In this document: positions 17,176-26,087 of the stretch, piece after piece
How positions within the stretch are numbered: the first letter of the stretch is position 1
How the letters are laid out: each line of letters opens with the position of its first letter
DNA from: Chelatococcus caeni
GTDB lineage: Bacteria > Pseudomonadota > Alphaproteobacteria > Rhizobiales > Beijerinckiaceae
Length of the DNA stretch: 62,694 nt
Assembly (NCBI RefSeq): GCF_014196925.1
Contig: NZ_JACIEN010000011.1
Location: forward strand, 1-62,694
Direction of reading: 5' to 3'
Translations under genes and position numbers: made by a program
The notes under the pieces: model-generated
Database searches by the model: none
Told to the model about the DNA's origin: nothing
The model's input: the letters and a program-made list of their open reading frames with translations, nothing else

Positions 17176-19986
17176 TTACTCCTTACCGATCCCGCGCACC
17201 ACGACTTTGCTCAACTCGCGCGGCCACAGCGCCGAACTCGACACCGCCACGCAGAACAGCCAGTCTCCGGCGCTCAAGCTGACGGTCGAGAACGCTTCCT
17301 GCAGGAAGGGCGTGTAAACCACGAAAGCGTGCAGCAGCAGCGAAAGCGCGACCGCACCCCAGAGCCAGCGGTTGGTGAAGAGGCCATGGAATGCGCTGCG
17401 ATCGTCAGAGCGCGCATTGAAGATGTTGAAGAGCTGGAACAGCACCAGCGTCGTGAAGGCCATGGTCTGGCCATAGGCCAGCGTGCCCGAGCCTTCGATC
17501 ATTCCTCCCGGCAGCGCGGCGTCGAGCACGAACAGCGTGCCGACCGCCATGATCATGCCGATCAGGAAAATGCCGCCCCACATCTGCCCCGTGATTACGC
17601 CTTCGCCGCGCGGGCGCGGCGGCCGGCGCATCACATCCTCATCCGCGGGGTCGACGCCGAGCGCCAGCGCCGGCGCGCCGTCGGTGACGAGGTTGATCCA
17701 CAGGATCTGCGTCGCCAATAGCGGGAGCACGACGCCGCCGGTCGCGGCGCCGGTCAGCCCGATCACGTCGGCGAGGAGAATGCCGAAGAACATCGTCATG
17801 ACCTCGCCGATATTCGACGACAGCAGGTAGTGCAGAAACTTCCTGATGTTGGAGAAGATCGCCCGCCCCTCCGCAACGGCGGCGACGATGGTGGCGAAAT
17901 TGTCGTCCGCCAACACCATGTCGGCCGCTTCCTTGGAAACGTCGGTGCCGGTGATCCCCATGGCCACGCCGATATCGGCGGCCTTAAGCGCGGGGGCATC
18001 GTTGACGCCGTCGCCCGTCATGGCCACCGTCTCCCCCGCGCGCTGCAGCGCTTTGACGATCCGCAGCTTGTGCTCGGGATTGACGCGCGCATAAACGCAG
18101 ACCTCCTGAACGGCTCGGTCCAGTTCCGCCTCGGTCATGGCCGCGAGCTCTGCGCCGGTGACGGCGCGACCTCCCGAGGTGATGCCAAGCTCGGCGGCGA
18201 TGATCCCCGCGGTCACGGGATGATCGCCGGTGATCATGATGGAGCGGATGCCCGCGGCCTGCGCCCGCGCGACCGCCTCGCGCGCTTCCTGGCGCGGCGG
18301 GTCGATCATGCCGATCAGGCCGATGAAGACGAGATCGTGCTCCACATCCTCCTCGAAGGCGTCACGGTCGGAATGGTCGGCCGGCAGCAGGCGGAAGGCA
18401 ACGCCAAGCGTGCGCAGCGCCTCCTGGGCGAGCGCGTCGTTGCTCGCCATGATCTCGGCCCGGCGCGCATCGGTGAGCACGACGGCGTCCCGGCCGACAA
18501 GTTCATCGGCGCAATGCGCGAGCAGAATATCCGGCGCGCCCTTGGTCACCATGATCAGACGCTCGGGCCGCTCGGCATCGGTGTGGACCGTGCTCATCAA
18601 TTTGCGTTCGGAGGAAAACGGCACCTCGCCGACCCTTGCGAAGCGTGCATCGAGGGCCTCGGCAAGCAGGCCGGCCTTGCGCGCCGCAACGATCAGGGCG
18701 CCCTCCGTCGGGTCCCCTTGAATGGACCAATTGCCGTCGCGCTCCTGCAGCACCGCGTTATTGGCCCGCTCAGCCGCCGTCAGCGCGCGCGTAAGCTCCA
18801 ACTGCAAGGGCTCGCCGGGCGATTGCGGCCCAATGAGCTGTATGTCGCCGTGCGGCGCATATCCGGTCCCGGACAGGTTCGCGCTGCCGCTCGCCGTTAC
18901 GACCCGGCGCACCGTCATCTCGTTCCGGGTCAGCGTGCCGGTCTTGTCGGAGGCGATGATGGTCGCCGAGCCAAGCGTTTCCACCGCGGCGAGGCGGCGA
19001 ATGATGGCCTTGTTCTTCGCCATGCGCTGCATGCCGAGCGACAGCACGGCGGTCACCACCGCCGGCAGCCCTTCCGGCACCGCGGCGACGGCGAGGGCGA
19101 CGCCGAGAATCAGCACGTCGAATATTTCGGAGAAGCCGCTGATATCGCTGACAAGGAAGATGGTGCCGATCATCACGAGTGCGATAAGGACAACGGTGAC
19201 CGCCAATGCCTTGCCGACGCGGTCGAGCTCCCGCTGCAGCGGCGTGATCTCGTCCGGGGCCTTTTCCAGCATACCGGCGATACGCCCCATGGCGGTCCGC
19301 ATTCTGGTTGCGGTAACGACGGCGCGGCCATGTCCGTAGACCGCCGTGGTCCCACTGAAGACCATATTGTGCTGGTCGCCGAGCTCCGGCGTGCCGGTGA
19401 TGGGCGCGACGTGCTTCGAAACCGGCAGGCTCTCGCCGGTGAGCGCGGCCTCCACCGTCTGCAGGGAGGTGGATTCGATCAGCCGCGCATCGGCGGGAAT
19501 GGTGTCGCCTTCCGCAATGAAAACGATGTCTCCGGGCACGAGTTCCGCCGCCGGAATGCTCCGCCTGTCGCCGTCGCGGATGACGCTCGAATGGGTGGCG
19601 GACATCTGCCGCAGGGCCGCAGCGGCCCGTTCCGCCCGGGCTTCCTGGATATAGCCCATCAGAGCGTTGAGAATCACGATGGCGAAGATCGCCAGCGCTT
19701 CGTAGGGCAGCGTCGTGTCGCGCTCCTGCAGCCAGATCACGGCGGAGATCATCGCCGCGGCGAGCAGCAGAAGCACCAGCACGTCGGTGAACTGGTCGAG
19801 GAACTTCAGCCACTGCGGACGCGGAGGCACCGCGTCCAGCTCGTTGCGGCCATAGTGCTCCAGGCGCCGCGCCGCCTCTGTCAAGCTGAGGCCGGACTGC
19901 GGCTGCGTCTTCAAGGCGGCGACGACCTCTTCGGCAGTCTGCCGGTACGGCTCATCGATGATCGGGTCGGCGGATGTGACGGGCAT
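17176..19986 (-). CDS. Cation-transporting P-type ATPase (Ca2+-type, P2A-like)
   Basis: Ion pump of 936 residues if started at MPVTSADP (19986). It has the N-terminal cation ATPase domain, TGES dephosphorylation loop (ALTGESLPVSK), the M4 ion-binding motif AAVPEGLPA found in Ca2+-ATPases, the phosphorylation site DKTGTLT, the hinge MTGDGVNDAPALK, and a C-terminal membrane domain ending at 17176. About ten membrane helices. The frame extends 29 codons upstream without support. It follows an AI-2E-type permease and a tiny ORF on the same strand. Ca2+ is the likeliest ion; Mn2+ cannot be excluded. Confidence 0.93.
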   Translation of the reverse strand: MPVTSADPIIDEPYRQTAEEVVAALKTQPQSGLSLTEAARRLEHYGRNELDAVPPRPQWLKFLDQFTDVLVLLLLAAAMISAVIWLQERDTTLPYEALAIFAIVILNALMGYIQEARAERAAAALRQMSATHSSVIRDGDRRSIPAAELVPGDIVFIAEGDTIPADARLIESTSLQTVEAALTGESLPVSKHVAPITGTPELGDQHNMVFSGTTAVYGHGRAVVTATRMRTAMGRIAGMLEKAPDEITPLQRELDRVGKALAVTVVLIALVMIGTIFLVSDISGFSEIFDVLILGVALAVAAVPEGLPAVVTAVLSLGMQRMAKNKAIIRRLAAVETLGSATIIASDKTGTLTRNEMTVRRVVTASGSANLSGTGYAPHGDIQLIGPQSPGEPLQLELTRALTAAERANNAVLQERDGNWSIQGDPTEGALIVAARKAGLLAEALDARFARVGEVPFSSERKLMSTVHTDAERPERLIMVTKGAPDILLAHCADELVGRDAVVLTDARRAEIMASNDALAQEALRTLGVAFRLLPADHSDRDAFEEDVEHDLVFIGLIGMIDPPRQEAREAVARAQAAGIRSIMITGDHPVTAGIIAAELGITSGGRAVTGAELAAMTEAELDRAVQEVCVYARVNPEHKLRIVKALQRAGETVAMTGDGVNDAPALKAADIGVAMGITGTDVSKEAADMVLADDNFATIVAAVAEGRAIFSNIRKFLHYLLSSNIGEVMTMFFGILLADVIGLTGAATGGVVLPLLATQILWINLVTDGAPALALGVDPADEDVMRRPPRPRGEGVITGQMWGGIFLIGMIMAVGTLFVLDAALPGGMIEGSGTLAYGQTMAFTTLVLFQLFNIFNARSDDRSAFHGLFTNRWLWGAVALSLLLHAFVVYTPFLQEAFSTVSLSAGDWLFCVAVSSSALWPRELSKVVVRGIGKE

Positions 19987-20069
19987 GCCGCAACGATACG
20001 CATCCGCGATGGATTGCAATACGGGACTTCTCTTGGCGCCGCGATCTATGCCAAGCCGGCCATACCGCT

Positions 20070-20204
20070 TCAATCACGAAGGTGCTCTTCGACGAGATGG
20101 ACAAAGCCGGCTACAGTCGCGACGGGGACGAAGAACGCGAGGCCGTTGCCGGGCGTGGCCAGTTCCCTGGCAATTTCCAGAAGGATTGCATCCTTCATAT
20201 CCAT
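20070..20204 (-). CDS. Small hypothetical protein (44 aa)
   Basis: Short frame starting MDMKDAILLEIA and ending HLVEEHLRD, with two charged helical ends around a hydrophobic centre (LAFFVPVATVAGFV), so a small membrane protein is possible. It is between the AI-2E permease (13 bp away) and the P-type ATPase (83 bp away), all on one strand. No clear ribosome binding site. May be a small ATPase-associated peptide or chance. Confidence 0.35.
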   Translation of the reverse strand: MDMKDAILLEIARELATPGNGLAFFVPVATVAGFVHLVEEHLRD

Positions 20205-20217
20205 TGGCACGTCGGAT

Positions 20218-21288
20218 TCAGGAATGCAGCTGCTCCTCGGTGAACAGCGACCAGACGGCAACAAACAACGCCGCGATCAGGGGACCGATGACGAAGCCAT
20301 TCATGCCGATCAACGAAAGGCCGCCAACCGTCGATATGAGAACGACATAGTCCGGCAGGCGCGTTCCTCTTCCGACCAAGACCGGCCGCAGGAGATTGTC
20401 GATCGTGCTGATAACCAGCACCCCGACCGCCAAAAGGATCGCGCCTTTCAAATAGTTGGCCGTGACCAGATAATATATGGCTGCGGGGGTCCATACGAGC
20501 GCAGCGCCGATTGCAGGAAGGAGCGACAGGAAGGCCATGAGCACTCCCCACAGGAGCGCCGCCTCAATGCCAAGCATCCAGAATGCAATCCCGCCAATCC
20601 CGCCCTGGATCGCCGCTATGATGACGTTGCCCTTGACCGTCGCTGTTACAACGGACGTGAATTTTCCGAAAATGTGATCCGTGTAGCGGCCACTGAGCGG
20701 GCTCGCGTTCCGCATCATGCCCGCCAATTGCCTTCCGTCGCGAAACAGGAAAAAGAGCAGGTAGAGCATTACTCCGAGGCTGACGAAGAACTGCGCCGTG
20801 TTCTGCCCGATGCTGAACGCTCGCGTGGCGACATCCTGGCTTAACTGCATAAAAAAGGAAGTCAGCCTGGCCCGGATTTCTACGAAGTCGCCCAGGTTTA
20901 ATGTGGAGAGCGCTCTCTCGACAAAGGGCGGAAGCGCGCTTTGGATTTGCCCAAGTAACGTTGGGAGATCGAATTGGCGCGTGTTGATTCTATTGTAAAG
21001 GCTGGCCGCCTCCTGGGCCAAGGAGGCCAGTATCGCTGCACCGGGAATGACGACGATGCAGATGCAGGCCAGGACGCTGACCGCCGCCGCAAGATTCCGG
21101 TGCCCGCCCAGCCAGGTCTCAAGTCTCCTGTGCAGCGGATTGAACAGGATCGCCAGGATGACAGCCCAGAGAACGGCGCCATAATAGGGAAGCAGAAGCC
21201 AGACGAAGGCCGCCGTCACCGCAATGACGACTGCGAGAAAGCTGAGCGCCTGGATCGTCGCCTTGGGCACTAGGTGTTTTCCCGGCAT
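20218..21288 (-). CDS. AI-2E family transporter (PerM/YdiK-like permease)
   Basis: Inner-membrane protein of the AI-2E/PerM superfamily with about eight helices; the family includes AI-2 exporters and Na+/H+ antiporters, so the substrate is open. Taken from the Met at 21288 it has 356 residues, a usual length. Family segments include FVSLGVMLYLLFFLFRDG, GNVIIAAIQGGIGGIAFWMLGI and LPAIGAALVWTPAAIYYL. The frame continues 95 codons upstream into the C-terminus of an IS481 transposase, whose QMPG end supplies the start Met, so the N-terminus may have been replaced by the IS junction. Confidence 0.85.
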   Translation of the reverse strand: MPGKHLVPKATIQALSFLAVVIAVTAAFVWLLLPYYGAVLWAVILAILFNPLHRRLETWLGGHRNLAAAVSVLACICIVVIPGAAILASLAQEAASLYNRINTRQFDLPTLLGQIQSALPPFVERALSTLNLGDFVEIRARLTSFFMQLSQDVATRAFSIGQNTAQFFVSLGVMLYLLFFLFRDGRQLAGMMRNASPLSGRYTDHIFGKFTSVVTATVKGNVIIAAIQGGIGGIAFWMLGIEAALLWGVLMAFLSLLPAIGAALVWTPAAIYYLVTANYLKGAILLAVGVLVISTIDNLLRPVLVGRGTRLPDYVVLISTVGGLSLIGMNGFVIGPLIAALFVAVWSLFTEEQLHS

Positions 21289-21474
21289 TTGATGGATCGG
21301 GTCGAGTCTGAAGCGTCTTGGTTCGGATTTCCAGAGCTTATAGATGTATTCGTAGGGTGTGAGGCCTTTGAGCGTCTTGAGCCTTCGGGCGAAGTTATAT
21401 GCGGCGATGAAGTCGATTGGATCGTTTTGTAGCTGGCGGTGATCATCATAGTAGAACCGCTGGACGGTGGCTTC
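21280..21474 (-). pseudogene. IS481-family transposase, C-terminal fragment fused to the permease
   Basis: The frame upstream of the AI-2E gene encodes VQRFYYDDHRQLQNDPIDF, AAYNFARRLKTLKGLTPYEY and LDPIHQMPG. These are characteristic of the last 65 residues of IS481 transposases. The fragment is in frame with, and continuous into, the permease. The remainder of the transposase (DDE core, N-terminal HTH) is missing; an IS110-like fragment adjoins it on the other side. Confidence 0.75.
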
Positions 21475-21479
21475 TTGAT

Positions 21480-21608
21480 GGTTCGGTCCTCGGAGGCGTC
21501 CACCTCCCCCACGAAGCGAACCTCGCCAGCCGCCACGGCTATGGCGTTCCGCAAGTTCGATACACCGATACACCGATGCCGACGAATATCCTCGCTACAA
21601 TGCTCCAT
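21480..21608 (-). pseudogene. IS110-family transposase, degenerate N-terminal fragment
   Basis: From ATG 21608 two overlapping minus-strand frames give VARIFVGIGVS and NAIAVAAGEVRFVGEVDASED. These match in order the start of IS110 transposases (the DEDD nuclease region). A frameshift separates them and the sequence stops at the IS481 fragment. AGGAGGACGAG precedes the ATG, as in intact copies. The interval 21609-21772 up to traD contains no recognisable gene. Confidence 0.5.
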
Positions 21609-21772
21609 GACTCGTCCTCCTGCGGTGAGGATCCACTCGGGCCTCTCCGAGCAGTCCCTCGAAGGCGCAGTGTAGGGCGAGCGACCTCGCCTCAACGGAC
21701 TACGGTCTCAACGCATGAACCGTCTTTGCGGCAAGCCGCGCGATGGCGGGCAGCCCGATCCTGCGGAGTTTC

Positions 21773-22018
21773 CTATGAAATGGTGGGGGTATCTGTCGCC
21801 CGTTCCGCCTCGAATGCCTGCTTCCCTTTCGCGGTCCAGAGCGCCCGTGCGTGTTCACCCTGCTCGTTTTTGAGCTTGTCGGCCATCCAGAGCAGCGCAC
21901 CGTAGATCAAGGCGCGGTCGTCGCCGGTGAGGTCCACGATCCCAGCTTTGACGACGAGGCCGCCGAGTTCGATCAGATGCCGCGTGCGCTTGCGGCGTTC
22001 GACCTGCCAGGTGCGCAT
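21773..22018 (-). CDS. traD: Conjugal transfer protein TraD (Ti type)
   Basis: Small relaxosome-associated protein of Ti/Sym-type transfer systems, not the F-type coupling ATPase. The 81-residue product has the family signature MRTWQVERRKRTRHLIELGGLVVKAG, followed by LTGDDRALIYGALLWMADKL. ATG 22018 lies 1 bp after the traC stop. In complete systems traG (coupling protein) comes next; here the sequence runs into IS remnants, so traG has been lost. Confidence 0.85.
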   Translation of the reverse strand: MRTWQVERRKRTRHLIELGGLVVKAGIVDLTGDDRALIYGALLWMADKLKNEQGEHARALWTAKGKQAFEAERATDTPTIS

Positions 22019-22019
22019 G

Positions 22020-22349
22020 TCATGACGTGCCTGCGCCGCCCGATGACGGTTGCACGCCGCCCGATTGCGTCGCAGCGCCGCCACTGTTGCGGTCAGTCGA
22101 TGGCGCAGATCGCCGCGTCCGGCCCTGAAAGAATGCGGCCCCGCGCTTGGCCCATGCCTCCCTCTTTCCGGCATCCTTGGTTTCGGCCAGCACGATCAGC
22201 GCGCCCGCGAGTTCGTCGGCGTTGAGGGCGTCGGCGCCGGTCGAGATGACCAACTCGCCAAGCTGCTGCACCTTGCGGGCTTTCAGGTCTCGCGCCTTGT
22301 CTCCGAGCGATTTCAGTTCTGTGTCGAAATCCCGTGGCTTGCGCATCAT
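22020..22349 (-). CDS. traC: Conjugal transfer protein TraC (Ti type)
   Basis: DNA-processing accessory protein, about 109 residues, starting MMRKPRDFDTELKSLGDKARDLK with the conserved core ELAGALIVLAETKD and KREAWAKRGAAFFQ. GGAGGA sits just before the tandem ATGs at 22349/22346. It forms an operon with traD, transcribed away from traA, with the oriT-like palindrome in the gap. The C-terminal tail is low-complexity Ser/Gly/Ala, as in homologues. Confidence 0.85.
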   Translation of the reverse strand: MMRKPRDFDTELKSLGDKARDLKARKVQQLGELVISTGADALNADELAGALIVLAETKDAGKREAWAKRGAAFFQGRTRRSAPSTDRNSGGAATQSGGVQPSSGGAGTS

Positions 22350-22460
22350 GTCCTCCATCTGTGGTGATGAAGGAAGCGTAATTGAGCGGTGCGCGTGATG
22401 CAGTAATGTTGCCGAGACGGTCTGGAACGGCACGAGCAGTCCCGAGAAAATAGTTTCGAG

Positions 22461-22500
22461 GGCGCGCTTATACGTCGTTCCGACGTGCGCTTGAGGGCAG
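22461..22500. other. Candidate origin of transfer (oriT, Ti/RSF1010-like)
   Basis: In the 167-bp gap between divergent traC and traA lies GGCGCGCTTATACGTCG followed by TTC and CGACGT: a perfect 6-bp inverted repeat ACGTCG (22472-22477) / CGACGT (22481-22486), then GCGCTTG. The string resembles the GGGCGCA...TATACGTCG nic region of Ti and Sym plasmids, and the location between traC and traA is the standard one. The exact nick cannot be placed. Confidence 0.65.
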
Positions 22501-22516
22501 TATCTGGTTGGTCGCC

Positions 22517-25417
22517 ATGGCGATCTACCATTTCTCCGTTCAGGTCATCGGACGTGCGGCGGGCCGCAGCGCGGTCGCTGCCGCCGCCTATCGCTCGGCC
22601 TCGCGGCTGCGCGATGACCGGCTGGACCGTGACCACGATTTCTCCAACAAGCCGGGCGTCGTCCATTCCGAGGTCATGTTGCCGGAGAACGCGCCGGAGG
22701 CATGGTCCGACCGCGAGCGGCTATGGAATGATGTCGAGGCGTTCGAGAAGAGGAAGGACGCCCAGCTTTGCCGCGAGGTGGAGTTCGCCCTTCCGCGCGA
22801 GATGACACAGGCCCAGGGCATCGAACTGGCCCACGACTTCGTGCAGTCCGAGTTTGTGGATCGGGGCATGATTGCCGACCTCAATGTGCATTGGGATGTG
22901 GGCGCGGACGGCCAGCCCAAGCCCCACGCCCATGTCATGCTCACCATGCGCTCGGTGGACGAAAACGGTTTTGGCCCGAAGGTGCGGGACTGGAACCGCA
23001 CGGAGCTGGTCGAGCGTTGGCGCGAACGCTGGGCCGATCACGTCAACGAGCGGCTGGCGGAACTCGACATAGACGCGCGGATCGACCACCGCAGCCTTGA
23101 GGTGCAGGGCATCGGGCTGGAGCCGCAAAGCCAGATCGGCGCGACCGCGCAGCGCATGGAAGCCGCCGGACTTGATGCCGACCGCGCCCAGGATCATCGC
23201 CGCATTGCCCGCGAGAACGGCGCGCGGATCATCGCCGATCCTTCCGCCGCGCTGGACGCGATCACGCACCAGCAATCGACCTTCACGCGGCGCGACATGG
23301 CGATGTTCGCGCACCGGCACAGCGACGGGATCGACCAGTTCAACGAAGTGATGGCCGCGATGCGCAACGCGCCCGATCTGGTCGAACTCGGCAAGGACGG
23401 ACGCGGCGAAGATCGGTTCACCACCCGCGACATGATCGAGGCCGAACGGCACCTGCACCGCGCCGCCGAGATGATGGCCGAGCGGGAGCGCCATGAGGTG
23501 AATGACAGGAATCGCGAAACCGCGTTGGCGCGCGCGGAAGCGCGCGGCCTTGTCCTGTCCGGCGAGCAGGCTGACGCGCTGGCGCACGTCACGGACGGGC
23601 GCGGTCTGGGCGTCGTCGTCGGCTATGCCGGGACGGGGAAGAGCGCGATGCTCGGCGTGGCGCGCGAGGCTTGGGAGGCGGCGGGCTACGAGGTCCGGGG
23701 CGTGGCGCTGTCCGGCATCGCCGCCGAGAACCTGGAGAGCGGATCGGGCATAACGTCACGCACCATCGCCAGCATGGAGCATGGCTGGGGACAGGGCCGC
23801 GACATGCTCACTTTCCGCGATGTGCTTGTCATCGACGAGGCGGGGATGGTCGGCACGCGCCAGTTGGAGCGCGTGCTGTCCCATGCCGCCGAGGCCGGCG
23901 CCAAGGTCGTGCTGGTCGGCGATCCGCAGCAGTTGCAATCCATCGAGGCGGGCGCGGCGTTCCGCTCCATTCACGAACGCCACGGCGGCGCGGAGATCGG
24001 CGAGGTGCGCCGCCAGCGGGAGAACTGGCAGCGCGACGCCACACGCGACCTGGCGACCGGCCGGACGGGCGACGCGATCCATGCCTATGACACACATGGC
24101 ATGGTTCACGCCGCCCCGACACGCGAGCAGGCGCGCGACGATTTGATCGACCGCTGGGACCGCGACCGGCAGGCGTCGCCCGACAAGAGCCGCATCATCC
24201 TCACCCACACCAACGACGAGGTGCGCGCGCTCAACGAGGCCGCGCGCGAGCGGATGCGGGAAGCCGGCGATTTGGGCGATGACGTGCGCCTGACGGTCGA
24301 ACGCGGCGCGCGCAGCTTCGCCAACGGGGATCGCGTCATGTTCCTGCAAAACGAGCGCGGCCTTGGCGTGAAGAACGGCACGCTCGGGACCGTCGAGCAG
24401 GTCAACGAACGATCCATGTCCGTGCGCACCGACGACGGGCGCAGCATCTCGTTTGACCTTAAGGATTACGACCGCATCGACCACGGCTATGCCGCGACCA
24501 TCCACAAGGCGCAGGGCATGACCGTGGACCGCACCCATGTTCTGGCGACGCCGGGCCTCGACGCCCACGGCAGCTATGTTGCCCTGTCGCGGCATCGCGA
24601 CGGCATGGAGTTGCACTATGGGCGCGACGACTTCGCCAGCCAGGACCGGCTTGCCCGCACCCTGTCGCGCGACCGGGCCAAGGACATGGCGAGCGATTAC
24701 GAACCTGCCCGCGACTATGCCGAGCGGCGCGGGATCACCTTCCGCGCCCGCGTCTTCGAGATCGTGCGCAAGGTCGTGCCGGAAAAGGTGCGCGGCATCT
24801 TCGACGGGCTGCGCCTGCCCGCCGAGGGCGGACAGGGGCCGGAAAGGAAGGTGGAGGAAGACCCGGAGGCGGCGTTGCGCCGCGCCCGTGGCCGGGCGCT
24901 CGTCCGTCATGCGCGCGCCGTGGATGCGATCTTCGCGGCGCAGGATCAAGCCGGCAAAGCCAGCCCCGATCAGATCAGGGAATTGCAGGAGGCGCGCCAG
25001 CGGTTCGAGGAGGTGCGCCCCTACGGCTCGCACGACGCCGAAGCCGCCTACAAGAAAAACCCGGAGCTTGCGGCGGAGGCGGCATCCGGCGATGCCCGGC
25101 GCGCAATCCGCGCCCTGCAACTGGAAACCGAGTTGCGCACCGATCCCAGCCTGCGCGCCGACCGTTTCGTGGAACGCTGGCAAAATCTCCACAGGGCCAG
25201 CGACGAACGGTATGCGGCGGGCGACTATGCCGGTCACAGGGCCGCGCGGGCGGAGATGGGGAACATGGCCCACAGCCTCGAACGCGACCCGCAGATGGAA
25301 TCCCTTCTGGCGGGCCGCAAGCGGGAACTCGGCATCTCATTCGATTCGGGGATGGGCGTCGGTCGCGACCTCACCCTCACTTTCGGGCTTGGTCGGGGGC
25401 GGGGTCTCGGACTGTAG
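22517..25417 (+). CDS. traA: Ti-type relaxase-helicase TraA
   Basis: Bifunctional conjugation protein that nicks oriT and unwinds the strand. The N-terminal MobA/MobL (MOBQ) relaxase spans about 1-230, with candidate nucleophile Tyr25 in AAAAYRSAS and metal-binding HAH (137-139). A RecD-like helicase follows: Walker A GYAGTGKS (369-376), Walker B VLVIDEAGM, and late motif GYAATIHKAQGMTVD. The tail is helical. With 966 residues it is somewhat shorter than typical TraA (about 1100) but shows no gap in core motifs. ATG 22517 gives the conserved MAIYHFSVQVIGR start; a TTG nine bases earlier is less likely. Confidence 0.93.
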   Translation: MAIYHFSVQVIGRAAGRSAVAAAAYRSASRLRDDRLDRDHDFSNKPGVVHSEVMLPENAPEAWSDRERLWNDVEAFEKRKDAQLCREVEFALPREMTQAQGIELAHDFVQSEFVDRGMIADLNVHWDVGADGQPKPHAHVMLTMRSVDENGFGPKVRDWNRTELVERWRERWADHVNERLAELDIDARIDHRSLEVQGIGLEPQSQIGATAQRMEAAGLDADRAQDHRRIARENGARIIADPSAALDAITHQQSTFTRRDMAMFAHRHSDGIDQFNEVMAAMRNAPDLVELGKDGRGEDRFTTRDMIEAERHLHRAAEMMAERERHEVNDRNRETALARAEARGLVLSGEQADALAHVTDGRGLGVVVGYAGTGKSAMLGVAREAWEAAGYEVRGVALSGIAAENLESGSGITSRTIASMEHGWGQGRDMLTFRDVLVIDEAGMVGTRQLERVLSHAAEAGAKVVLVGDPQQLQSIEAGAAFRSIHERHGGAEIGEVRRQRENWQRDATRDLATGRTGDAIHAYDTHGMVHAAPTREQARDDLIDRWDRDRQASPDKSRIILTHTNDEVRALNEAARERMREAGDLGDDVRLTVERGARSFANGDRVMFLQNERGLGVKNGTLGTVEQVNERSMSVRTDDGRSISFDLKDYDRIDHGYAATIHKAQGMTVDRTHVLATPGLDAHGSYVALSRHRDGMELHYGRDDFASQDRLARTLSRDRAKDMASDYEPARDYAERRGITFRARVFEIVRKVVPEKVRGIFDGLRLPAEGGQGPERKVEEDPEAALRRARGRALVRHARAVDAIFAAQDQAGKASPDQIRELQEARQRFEEVRPYGSHDAEAAYKKNPELAAEAASGDARRAIRALQLETELRTDPSLRADRFVERWQNLHRASDERYAAGDYAGHRAARAEMGNMAHSLERDPQMESLLAGRKRELGISFDSGMGVGRDLTLTFGLGRGRGLGL

Positions 25418-25547
25418 AACCATCCTATTTTTCGCCGTCTCTTCGCCACACTACTACGAAGCCCAAATATCTATTGCACAACAACAAATCGCCCCTCTGT
25501 CTGGTCTCTGCAATCGTCAGAAATAGCCAGCAGGAGGCAGCGCAGCC

Positions 25548-25766
25548 ATGCTCGCATCAGACCGTATCGTCCGCCTGAAAACCGTCCTCGCCCGGACCGG
25601 CCTATCCCGGTCCACCATCTATCGCAAGATCGCCGAGGGCACGTTCCCGCCCCAGATCAAGATCAGCGTCAACGGCGCGGGCTGGAAGGAATCCGACATT
25701 AACCGATGGGTCGCCAATCCCGTAGCGTGGCGGCCCGGAAGCGGGCGCGACCTCGATGGCGTCTGA
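25548..25766 (+). CDS. AlpA-family DNA-binding protein
   Basis: A 72-residue MerR-like/AlpA winged helix: RLKTVLARTGLSRSTIYRKIAEGTFPPQIKIS, then W-K-E-S-D-I-N-R-W-V. AlpA proteins act as excisionases or activators of integrase genes on mobile elements. AGGAGG is 11 bases before the ATG. It overlaps the next small gene by 11 bp and sits between the relaxase and the recombinase, so it probably governs element excision. Confidence 0.88.
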   Translation: MLASDRIVRLKTVLARTGLSRSTIYRKIAEGTFPPQIKISVNGAGWKESDINRWVANPVAWRPGSGRDLDGV

Positions 25767-26001
25767 TCGCGGCGCGCGGTCCCGCTCCCGGCGCGTCAGG
25801 CCGCCCACGGCAACGGAGCAGCTTGAGACGCTGTTGGGCTATCCGTGGCCGTTCCCCGGCAGACCGCCCAAACATGACCTGTCCAACTGGACCGTCACCG
25901 ACGACTGGCCCCATCCCGTTCCGGTCACAGAGGCCGAGATCGAGGTGTTCGAGCAATGGTTCGGAGACCTGTTCGATGACCTGTTCGGCCCCGAGGGCTG
26001 A
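25756..26001 (+). CDS. Hypothetical protein (81 aa) coupled to AlpA
   Basis: Starts inside the last codons of the AlpA gene and is therefore co-expressed. The N-terminus is basic (SRSRRVRPP). The C-terminus is acidic and aromatic (TEAEIEVFEQWFGDLFDDLFGPEG), with a central proline- and tryptophan-rich part (YPWPFPGRPPKHDLSNW). No domain recognised; similar small proteins accompany AlpA on rhizobial elements. Confidence 0.6.
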   Translation: MASDRGARSRSRRVRPPTATEQLETLLGYPWPFPGRPPKHDLSNWTVTDDWPHPVPVTEAEIEVFEQWFGDLFDDLFGPEG

Positions 26002-26048
26002 CACCTCGGAGATTTGAAATCGGCGTTGAAATCCGCCCTTCAATAGAT

Positions 26049-26076
26049 TACATGTAGTCACATATGGCTACATATG
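26049..26076. promoter_or_regulatory. Candidate autoregulatory operator of the phd-vapC pair
   Basis: Just upstream of the antitoxin start are nested palindromes: TACATGTA (26049-26056), CATATG (26061-26066) and CATATG (26071-26076). TGTAG (26053-26057) pairs with CTACA (26068-26072). Phd-type antitoxins repress their own operon through such sites. The AT-rich block stands out from its surroundings. Confidence 0.5.
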
Positions 26077-26087
26077 GAGGGCGCAAC

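Noticed and set aside
17830-20844. A 1004-codon open frame on the plus strand across the P-type ATPase and permease
   Set aside because: It is antisense to two well-supported genes, shows no family motif and is rich in Arg/His/Gly/Asp, the signature of a GC-rich shadow frame.
23756-25273. A 505-codon minus-strand frame within traA
   Set aside because: Shadow of the relaxase-helicase gene, whose motifs are complete on the plus strand; no recognisable domain in the antisense product.
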